The translations under genes were made by a program, and so were the position numbers. A stretch of 27,262 bases of DNA. Origin: Schoenoplectus triqueter (lineage: Eukaryota; Streptophyta; Magnoliopsida; Poales; Cyperaceae). The stretch is from assembly GCA_964058805.1 (NCBI GenBank), contig CAXKVV010001176.1:1-27262 (forward strand). The letters run 5' to 3'. This document shows, piece after piece, positions 19,640 to 27,262 of this stretch; the stretch's first letter is position 1; each line of letters opens with the position of its first letter. Below the pieces are notes generated by a model. That model saw only the letters and a list, made by a program, of their open reading frames with translations, did not search any database and was not told where the DNA came from.

Positions 19640-20697
19640 AGCCAACATCCGACGCGCCAGCCCCGATATAATGCTAATATTAATACGCTTATACATTTAC
19701 CATATTAAATCATTAGACTAACTACAAGTTAAATTTGATTTTTATAAACTGAAGTGTTCAACTTTATGGTTTCCAATTTTCAAGTACATGAATATTCAAG
19801 CGTTTGAATTTGCATGAGCAAGGATTCCAAAAAAAATTAAAAAGAGCTCTCTCAACTCAACCGACACGTCACAACCCCACCCCTTGAATCAGCAGCTAAG
19901 CTGGTGGAGCCCACTGAGAGCATCCAGAGAACATTTCTGAATTCTTTATATTCAATTCAGTTCTTCATTTTCCCAATTTGCACAGTTACAGACATAACAC
20001 AACAAGGTTAATGTTTAATATACAAGATTATTTTCATCATCACAATATCTCAATAGATCTGAATAGCAAACACTTCAGGCATTTTTGGCCCGTATCAACA
20101 ACAGAAATACTTTTTGTTAGATTCTTGGTACATTTTGGTGCATTTTGGCACTGTTGCTACCCAAGTTTGCTCCCTAACCCACTACACACATATCTGATAC
20201 AAATCGGATACATATGGGCACGCAATTCACATACATACATACATACCAGATACATCACCTGGCAAAAACTGAGTAATTAAATCTTGTTGACAGTCAAGAT
20301 TCAGTCAATGACACACATGGATACACATCGGCACCCTTACATCCTGAAAGAACATGTCATATGTTTTTCACACCCAGCAATCGATGTAAGGCTTTACTGG
20401 TGAAAATCCGGAGTTTTCATAAAGATTGCTGTGCTCTACAAATAACTTCCTATGCTCAAGGAACTAAAGGGACACTTTAGAGCAGTAAAATCTTTCAAAT
20501 TTTTCCTAAGCACACGGCTGTGTAGCAACTCACATATAGTTGACAAGAACCCTTTTCCGTTATATACTGCTGGAGTACGAACCAGTTGTCAGAAGACACC
20601 TGATGACTTTGATTTACAAAAATGTTTTTTTATCTTGCAATTAAACTTTCTTATACTTGTGCATTATATAATACTACCGACTGTATAAAAAATTTAT
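19640..20697 (+). other. Intergenic region between the CNL and the E2 gene
   Basis: I find no gene. The open frames at 19978-20280 and 20452-20688 show no recognisable domain. The missing last exon of the E2 gene would be expected here on the minus strand, but I could not find it. There is a short CATA microsatellite at about 20231-20247. Confidence 0.5.
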
Positions 20698-20698
20698 G

Positions 20699-20759
20699 AC
20701 ATAAAATCAACATCATTTGGGATTAAAGGCTTTGTTGTTGTACATAAAATCAACATCAT
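20699..20759. mobile_element. Very short SINE-tail insertion with 18-bp target duplication
   Basis: ACATAAAATCAACATCAT occurs at 20699-20716 and again at 20742-20759. The 25 bp between them read as GGGATTAAAGGCTTTGTTG plus GTTGT-type sequence, which resembles the 3' end of plant Au-type SINEs. This fits a severely 5'-truncated retroposition event. It lies in the region where the E2 gene's 3' part should be. Confidence 0.6.
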
Positions 20760-20897
20760 ATAAAATGTGTCGCATCTTAGATTTCGAAAAATTTTGTATG
20801 GCCATGTACCCAATATCATTATCAGTGCAATATAGACCACACCAAGCAAAGCAAAACATGAGTTGTAGAAAAGAACAACTGAAACCACATCACACAC

Positions 20898-22091
20898 CTG
20901 TCTCAACAGCTTCGGTTTCGTTTGCTTTCCAGTGCTTAGCGACATTGTCAGAAAGTGGGTCGTCCGGATTTGGAGCACTAAGAAGTGCTTGAATACTGAA
21001 AAAAAAATATCAATTACTTTAAGCGGTAACAGAAAGTATAATACAACAACGTAAATTCTGAAAGTGCAAAGGATTACCTTAAAAGAACAGTACGAATCTG
21101 GAGAGCAGGACTCCATTTATCCTTCAATATGTCAAGGCATATCCTTCCAAGCTACACAAACTGCACGAGTTAAAAAGAGACCATTCTAAACTCAAAGAAC
21201 TGGACAAGCACACAATAATGAAAACACAGCTTGTCAATGTTTGGATGGTAAATTTTGGTAAGGAACCGGACCTGTTTCAAAAGACATGAAGCCAGCTTAA
21301 AAAAGATAATAATAATAATATAGAGCATACTTCGGTCATTTAAAATCTTGTAAATAACAGTTCAGAAAATTATGGAACCAAAATAATAATTGAATGAACA
21401 ACAACATACTTTTGGAGGAGCCATTGGATATTCTTCAGGCAAGAATAGCTCAAGCTTGAAAACCCCACCTAAATCGATTAAGGTATATAAAATGCATCTA
21501 ATTAATGAAACAAGACAAATTATCAGAGCAGATCAATAGAAAATTTACTGACATCACATAGATTACTAGCCTTCATAAGGAGATTGTGTGGGTCCCAGGA
21601 TCATGACATTGAAATAGCGCATGTTTTCCTCAGACGGTGATGCACTAATACCAGGAGCTGAAAAATAAAACAAATAAGATCACAACACTTGTTCCCTTCT
21701 GCAATTCTCTCCTACCCAAAGGGAGTTATAAAAAAATGAACACATTTTTTAACGGGTGCATGGTTTAACATCACTGCGGAGTCCTTTGTAGGATCTCGTA
21801 AGTATAAAGATAAAATGGTGAAATTGCAGAAGACCAAAAATAGGAAATCCTTATAATCCTAATTTGCGCGGAAAAAGAGGAGTTTAAGAATAAGGAAGTA
21901 ACCTGGTTCACTGAGAAGTCTTTGCGTTTCCTGTTTCAAATCAGAGAACAAAAGAAAGATGGATTTTTTAAAAGTGAATTGAGAAACGAGACGACGATTG
22001 TGAACAAAATTGGATCCGATGAAGTTAGATCAAACTCTAAAGTGGTCGCTCTTACCTTGATAATCCTGCGAGGAAGATTGCTGCTCGCCAT
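20898..22091 (-). CDS. UBC36-like: Ubiquitin-conjugating enzyme E2, UBC13 (UBC35/36) type; last exon not found, two odd splice donors
   Basis: UBC13-type E2s pair with an inactive E2 variant (UEV/MMS2) to build K63-linked ubiquitin chains. Exons on the minus strand: 22091-22056 ([12 protein letters not shown]), 21930-21903 (ETQRLLSEP), 21657-21571 ([20 protein letters not shown] to SPYE), 21468-21410 ([20 protein letters not shown]), 21271-21230 ([14 protein letters not shown]), 21151-21078 ([13 protein letters not shown], active-site Cys, to VLL), 20995-20898 ([16 protein letters not shown] to EAVET). Together 424 bp, about 141 of the usual 153 codons, with no internal stop or frameshift. 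The final AKEWTRLYASG-type exon is absent down to 19640; reading into the last intron adds Gly-Val and a stop. The intron after exon 3 starts GC (GAAG|GCTAGT) and the one after exon 5 starts CT (AAG|CTGTGT). Identity is very secure; function is in doubt. Confidence 0.85.
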
Positions 22092-22110
22092 GTTAGATCG
22101 GTCGATTGAG

Positions 22111-22125
22111 TTAGGGTTAGGGTTT
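22111..22125 (-). promoter_or_regulatory. Double telo-box in the 5' leader of the E2 gene
   Basis: AAACCCTAACCCTAA on the minus strand lies 20-34 bp upstream of the E2 ATG. AAACCCTAA telo-boxes are common near the start of plant housekeeping and translation-related genes. Confidence 0.6.
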
Positions 22126-22193
22126 CGTTAGATACTAGATCGAGAGAGACGAGAAAGAGAAGGAAAACTCGGAAAGCCTCGTGTTTGTTGGGT

Positions 22194-22957
22194 TAGACGG
22201 GCAAAATCTGACCCGACCTGAAAAACCGTCCGATCCGTCATCTTAATCCGACTCAGATTTTTTCTTTTAAATTAAATTAATCTGAACTTAATCCGATCCA
22301 ATCCGAAATTCGAGATTAAAGTGTCTGAGACCTGATCTGATCTGAACTCGGACGATCCGAAACCCGAGATGATTCAAAATTAGACTACCCGAAATCTTAC
22401 CCAACCCAAAACCCAAGACAACCCGAAATTAGACGACTCGAAATCTGACCCGACCCAAACCCGAACAACCCGAAATCCGAGATGACCCAAAATCAGTCGA
22501 CCCGAAACCTGACCCGATCCGATTTTAAAAGATTTAAATAAAATTGAACTAATTATGTCTTATATATTTATTTCATCCATAATTTTTTTTAATTTTATTA
22601 ACTAATTTTTTTAACTCTAATGACCCGAAATCCAACCCGATTCGAAATAAAACATGATAAAAAAAATCCGACCCGAAACAACCTGAAACTCGAGACTACC
22701 CGATATCAGATGACTTGAAACCTGACCCGACCCGGACCCAAATGACCCGGACCCCGAAATGATCTAAGCTCATAAGAATCTGACACCCGATCCGACCCGA
22801 CCCGAAATGACCCAAGACCCGAAAAAATCCGATATTGTTCGACCTAAAACCTGACCCGTCCCAGACCGAATCGACCCGAACCCGACCCGTGACCTGACAA
22901 ATTTTTTTAATCAAACTTACCTAACCCGACCCATCCGAACCCGACCCGCCATCTCTA
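22194..22957. mobile_element. hAT-like non-autonomous element made of degenerate CCCGA repeats
   Basis: The left end starts TAGACGGGCAAAATCTGACC and the right end, inverted, starts TAGAGATGGCGGGTCGGG. A perfect 7-bp direct repeat GTTGGGT abuts both ends (22187-22193 and 22958-22964). The interior is full of TGACCCGA, GACCCGAAA and CCGAAATC variants interrupted by a T/A-rich stretch (22535-22620). Plant hAT-type elements often have TAGAGGTGGC-like ends and GGGTCGGGT subterminal repeats. No transposase is seen. It inserted about 100 bp upstream of the E2 start codon. Confidence 0.6.
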
Positions 22958-22964
22958 GTTGGGT

Positions 22965-23493
22965 AAAAGATAATAACACTATAGTAGTGGCAAAGGCAAA
23001 ACTTATTTTAGAAAGAAAAAAAAACCTTGTATTGTTTAAAATTGTGCTTGATTTCCAAAATTTCGTGCAGCTTTCTCGTCCTTAAAATGGATCCGCATAT
23101 GGATCCTTAAAATATATTTATTGGTTTATTGAATCCACATATGGATTCTAAAAAATAATTCATCTAACATAATGGATCCGCATTTGGAGCTTAAAAAATA
23201 TTAGATATGCCAACAACAACGTGTGAATTCATATAATACCACTTGCTACCTTGTTAAATTATTATTCAATTATCAGTCGAGTAATGATGATATAGTATGA
23301 TATTCACAAATTAAATAAATAATAATTACAAGAATTTACTCACTCAATCAATAACTTGCTAACAAGTTGGACAATTAAAGAAATAGCCCAATTTCCTCAT
23401 CAATTATCGTTTGTTTGAAAAATTAAATTCCAATATAGGCAAAGAAGTCGATATTCCTCTTAAACAATACAATTTATTTATGAGAAGAGATCA
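22965..23493 (+). other. AT-rich spacer, no gene seen
   Basis: It contains short related motifs ATGGATCCGCAT (23087, 23170) and a near-palindromic CATATGGATCC / CCACATATGGATT cluster (about 23095-23150). Nothing coding is recognisable. Confidence 0.5.
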
Positions 23494-23820
23494 CTTGACA
23501 ATTTTTGACAATATATTTTTAAATAAATATAAAAAAATAGAAAAAAGCTTGTTGATATGTTCTTCTACTTATAGATTGATGGCGATTTAAATTTTATGCA
23601 ATTTTATTATCATTTGATAGTCCATCAAACACCATTAAATTATAACTGTTGTAAATTATATAATATTTTGAGGGACTTTGATGGATTAGCAAACGATAAT
23701 GAAAATTATATAAAATTTGAATTACTATCAATCTATAAGTAAAAGAACATAATTATAATTTTTTTCTATTTTTAATTTTTTTTAATATTTATTTGTAGAT
23801 TCATTGCCAATATTATCAAG
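23494..23820. mobile_element. Palindromic MITE-like element (about 327 bp)
   Basis: The left arm, starting CTTGACAAT, and the right arm, ending ATTATCAAG, are inverted copies over most of their length. For example TTCTACTTATAGATTGAT (23563) pairs with ATCAATCTATAAGTAAAAGAA (about 23728), and GATAGTCCATCAAA pairs with TTTGATGGATTAGC. The whole could fold into one long hairpin. I could not define a target duplication, so the superfamily is open. Confidence 0.65.
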
Positions 23821-23955
23821 ATAACCCATTATAAAAGATCCCTTCCCTTTATTTATTGGGTTCCAAACAGATTTATTCTGTTAAATTAAGTACCGATTTC
23901 AGAAAGGAAAACTCTCGATTAAGAGATCCAAGTATATGTATATGTTTCATCTCAT

Positions 23956-23982
23956 TATATATATATATATATATATATATAT
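23956..23982 (+). repeat. (TA)n microsatellite
   Basis: About 13 uninterrupted TA units. Confidence 0.9.
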
Positions 23983-24269
23983 CGAACGAATTTAACTGAG
24001 GATAATATACATTTTCATTGTAAATGTACTATTGTGTTTTGAATTAGTTGGATCCTATTGAAAATAGTAATCTCCAAGTCGCAAGGAATGATTTGGAAAA
24101 AGAAGCAATTGCAAATAGTATTTACAAGATATTGACAAAATCTGAAAATATATAATGAGAGAGAAAAAGAGTATTATTATTTGTTTAAAATATTTAAGGC
24201 ATACAACTAGCACAAGGAATAAATGATATCTTATGTCTAAAATGATCAAGACATGTAATAGTATAGACA

Positions 24270-24865
24270 ATGTTTAGAATTTTGTATAAAATTTGTGTAA
24301 GTTGCATTTGCACTGAGTAGTATAAATAGGTGTCATGCAAAGATAAAATATCAAATAGAAATCACATCAGAAAAGAAAAAGACAAAAAAGTTGTGTTTTT
24401 GTAATTCTAGTTTATGAGCAATAGAAATAGTTTGAGTTCTTTGAAATATCTTCTTATTCTCATATCTAGTTATTCGAGTTGTGTTATAAAAACTGAGTGA
24501 GCATCTAGTGATTGAATTAAAAACTACAAATTGGTATAAGAGCTCATTGATGGTTTTGAGGCAGTTCACTTGATTAGTTGGTATTGCCAAAACTGAAAAA
24601 AAAAAAAGCAAACTATATGAGAATTGGAGCATTAAGATAAAAAAAAAACTCTAAAGATGCACAAGATGTGTGGAAGATAGTTAAAGAGGGCTACATTGAA
24701 GTTAATGTAAAAGTACAAAAGATTATAAAAGCGCAGATTAAGACAGTTAAAGAAAAAAATGAAAGACAAGTGCTCTTGACATATTATATCAGACAGTAGA
24801 TGAAGTAGAAGTCAAGAATGACACATTTATTGTTGAACTCATTTTCTTAAAATTCTTAATACACA
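24270..24865 (+). mobile_element. Relic of a third Copia element (LTR end, PBS, start of gag)
   Basis: TTGGTATAAGAGC (24531-24543) is a tRNA-Met-type primer site following an LTR-like end AACTACA (24528). A TATA box TATAAATAG lies at about 24322. Downstream, frame-shifted gag pieces can be read: NYxxWSIK-like around 24615, then AQDVWKIVKEGY (about 24661). Several frameshifts and an AT duplication separate them. The LTR start is not certain (TGTTTAGAATT at about 24270 is one option). Gag homology fades after about 24865. Confidence 0.6.
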
Positions 24866-25017
24866 AAAAGTAACATTTCCAAGGGTTCATATATTCAAGC
24901 ATGCAATATCATATTTTTTTGTGGCTTAGAAAATTAAAAATGAAAGAACAATTAATTGACTTCAGAATTTCAATTCAATTCCCTAGATTTCATAAACTTA
25001 TAAATAATAAATAATAA

Positions 25018-25921
25018 GGGTTTGTTTGGCACTCGGTAGAATAGCAAAAAGTTAGAATAGAATAGCTATTCCGATGAATTAATTTGTCAAATGAATTTTA
25101 GACTAAGTAGAAGAGTGCGGAAGAGTGCTAATCCGGTATACCAAGTTATATGTGGTATACTGAATTAGCTCTCGTCGGAATAACGATTACTATTTAATTA
25201 TGTTATATTTTATTATTATATTATGATTATAATTATGATTATGATTTATTATTATATTAATATTATGATGATTATTTATTTATTATTATTATATTATATT
25301 ATTATAATAATAATTATTATTATTATATTAACATCACTGTTAGTATTATTATTATATAATTAATTTTATTATTATTTATTATTATATTATATTATGATTA
25401 TGATTATAATTTTATTATTATTATATTATTATATTATGATTATAGCTATGATTATATTATAATTATATTATTATGATTATTATTATATTATGATTATAAT
25501 TATATTATAATTATATTACTATGATTATAATTATTTATTATTATTATGATTATAATTTTTTCTTATTATCATTATATTATAATTATGTTTATATTTCTAT
25601 TATATTATTATGATTATAATTATGAATATTATTATTTATTATGATTATGAATTATGATCATTATTTTATTATTATTATTATTATTATTACTATTATTATT
25701 ACTATTATTATTTTACTATTATTATCATCATCATCATTATTATTAGTATCATAATTATCTATATTTAACTATTCTGATAACAACTACCAAACTATATTTT
25801 CACTTTTTCGAAGAGTCAAGAATACCATTTTTCTATCACTCTTCAAAAAAATATACTATTCTATCACTCTTACAAAATTACCACTCTTCCAAATATATTC
25901 CTTAATTTGTCAAACGTACCC
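25018..25921. mobile_element. Harbinger/Tourist-like element with an expanded ATT-rich core
   Basis: The ends GGGTTTGTTTGGCA (25018) and, inverted, GGGTACGTTTGACA form imperfect 14-bp terminal inverted repeats. They are flanked by TAA (25015-25017 and 25922-25924), the TAA/TTA target typical of PIF/Harbinger elements. Motifs AATTTGTCAAA, AGAAGAGTG and AGAATAG recur near both ends in inverted sense. The middle (about 25195-25745) is almost wholly ATT/TTA/ATTATG simple sequence. No transposase is seen. Confidence 0.65.
25195..25745 (+). repeat. Long degenerate (ATT)n simple-sequence tract
   Basis: About 550 bp built almost only from ATT, TTA and GATTATAA units, with pure ATT runs around 25670-25690. 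It sits inside the Harbinger-like element. Confidence 0.9.
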
Positions 25922-25924
25922 TAA

Positions 25925-26858
25925 GATAAGAAGAAACAATAATGAATTTGCATTCATGCATCCAGCAAAGTTTATCGTCTGAAGAGACTCGATTTTAGTC
26001 AGCAGTCAAGAGTCAAGACTAAACAGTAACACACGCATAGTCATGTTATAATTTAATTATAAATGCACATTTTATCTTTCATATTGTCATGAACTATATA
26101 TTTATTTGACGAAGTCATTTAATTGTTCTTGTACTTATTGACCATTGATTCTTTGATCATTTCATGTAAATATTTGTTGTGTGAATGCAACTATAACCTG
26201 CTGTGTAGTTTTCAAATACGGAGGTATAATGAGAAGAGCGGACCAATATTGTAAATAATAAAATGTGTTTGAAGGACGGATGGGGCATCGTCAAATGATT
26301 AATAAAATTTTGTATGTGATTTAGCATTCATAATTTAATATATTAAAATATTATTGATTCAAATAAAAATGAGTTATTTACATACTTTATTGTATTTGTG
26401 TCTTAATTTTATTTTAGAAATTACAAATAAAAATTAAATTTCTAAATTCATATTTTTCAATCATTTTGAAAAAAAATATCATAATTTTATAAATGTCCAA
26501 TTGAGTAGTAAAATGTTACCTTATTAAACTTGGTGAAATCTAATTTTTGTAAAATGTTTAATTATTAAAAACAGAGTTGAATGAAAAATATATGCGTCCT
26601 TGAATTATACAAGTTCGATTTGTGTCGATAAAGATTGAAATTATGTATAAACATACCGTGCTCTGAAAAAAAGATTGTTATTTAATGTTATTTTTTGCAG
26701 CATCCATCTCCTTTCAGACAAAAGATGATCCAAACATTGGGAATTATTTTTTTTGTGGACAGAAGGGCGAAGGGGAGTAACTAACCAACCAACCCAACCG
26801 TTGATTGGAATTTGGAGGGTGACTTGGGTTGGGTGCCAGAAACGGGAATAAAACATGC

Positions 26859-26859
<1 letters not shown>
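25925..26859 (+). other. AT-rich spacer, no gene seen
   Basis: No domain, RNA gene or clear repeat is recognisable. The last 200 bp probably hold the distal promoter of the gene starting at 27116. Confidence 0.5.

Positions 26860-26903
<44 letters not shown>
26860..26903 (+). repeat. (AAT)n microsatellite
   Basis: About 14 AAT units about 215 bp upstream of a start codon. Antisense poly-Ile, poly-Tyr and poly-Leu frames here are artefacts of the repeat. Confidence 0.9.
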
Positions 26904-26904
<1 letters not shown>

Positions 26905-27066
26905 CAAATGGAATAACTATTTGATATTTCCATTCCAGTCCAAAGTGCAACCCCAAACCCAATCACTATTCCATAATTTCTGTTCACTACGACCAGGTCC
27001 AGTTACAATATAACATATAACAATAATGTTATTACACGACACATGCAAATCATAGCATCCATTCCA

Positions 27067-27069
<3 letters not shown>

Positions 27070-27101
<32 letters not shown>
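27070..27101 (+). repeat. (TC)n microsatellite in a probable 5' UTR
   Basis: About 15 TC units end 15 bp before the ATG at 27116. CT-rich leaders just before the start codon are common in plant genes. Confidence 0.85.
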
Positions 27102-27102
<1 letters not shown>

Positions 27103-27115
27103 CCCTGGCGCCGAC

Positions 27116-27262
27116 ATGGCTGACGACACTGTAAGCACCCCCCCCCCCCTCTCCCTGCTAATCTATTTTGGGAGCTCTAGAAATTAGGGTTTGTAGATCT
27201 CAAATTCTGGTGCTTTTTATGAGCTGAAATTTGGGGCTCCAGGTTTTCCAGATCTCTTTCTG
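27116..27262 (+). CDS. Start of an unidentified gene (first exon, rest outside window)
   Basis: ATGGCTGACGAC follows a (TC)n leader in a sharply more GC-rich context (CACCCTGGCGCCGAC). The coding part may be only five codons (MADDT) ending at a donor ACT|GTAAGC (27131), followed by pyrimidine-rich, stop-containing sequence with TTAGGGTTTG that looks like an intron. If unspliced, the frame runs into a C-run and stops within about 20 codons. The product cannot be identified from this much sequence. Confidence 0.45.

Noticed and set aside
19622..19650. Minus-strand TATGCAAGTAGTG as the missing last exon (YAS-) of the E2 gene
   Set aside because: The preceding codons do not encode the expected KEWTRL, and most of the sequence also occurs at 12415-12431 downstream of the other CNL, so it belongs to the duplicated flank.
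24351..24632. 93-codon minus-strand frame
   Set aside because: It lies across the Copia relic's LTR end and primer site on the opposite strand and has no recognisable domain.
26744..26987. Antisense frames with poly-Tyr and poly-Leu
   Set aside because: They are translations of the (AAT)n microsatellite and have no conserved content.

Overview
This is nuclear DNA from a flowering plant, almost certainly a eudicot. The evidence is spliced genes with GT-AG introns, a CC-NBS-LRR (CNL) resistance gene cluster, Ty1/Copia elements primed by initiator tRNA-Met, CACTA, hAT-like and Harbinger-like DNA transposons, AT-rich spacers and a plant-type ubiquitin-conjugating enzyme gene. I cannot name the species.

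Layout. (1) Positions 1-5845 hold the 3' part of a plus-strand Copia element: decayed gag and pol, a polypurine tract, and a 2.1-kb 3' LTR. (2) That element lies inside a second, minus-strand Copia element (5846-7952), of which the pre-integrase/protease/gag end, leader, PBS and a 204-bp 5' LTR are visible. (3) The second element in turn lies inside a CNL gene. Only that gene's 3' LRR half (7953-9781) is in the window, and it also carries frameshifts and a nonsense codon. (4) Positions 9853-12106 are a complete non-autonomous CACTA element with TSD TCT. It carries exon-intron fragments of a WD40 gene on its minus strand (Pack-CACTA type). (5) Positions 12107-12431 are 3' flank of the broken CNL and match the 3' flank of the next CNL. 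(6) Positions 13347-18903 are a second CNL gene with a CC/Rx-N exon, a 1.24-kb intron and a large NB-ARC + LRR exon. A seemingly identical 376-bp tandem duplication breaks the LRR frame at 17480. Past it the LRR frame resumes and contains eight near-identical 63-bp LRR modules. (7) Positions 19392-19639 are the duplicated 3' flank. (8) Positions 20898-22091 (minus) are a UBC13/UBC35-36-type E2 gene with seven recognisable exons. One intron starts with GC and one with CT, and the expected last exon is missing. (9) From 22190 to 27060 there is gene-poor, AT-rich DNA with a hAT-like element, a palindromic MITE, a Copia relic, a Harbinger/Tourist-like element full of ATT repeats, and microsatellites. 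(10) At 27116 a new plus-strand gene appears to start and runs out of the window.

Taken together, this is a tandemly duplicated CNL locus. One copy was destroyed by nested retrotransposon insertion; the other is changing quickly through LRR-module amplification and a recent frame-breaking duplication. It sits next to a housekeeping-type E2 gene that itself shows signs of decay. Gene identities rest on motifs I can read; family-level assignments are from knowledge of those families, and no database search was run.
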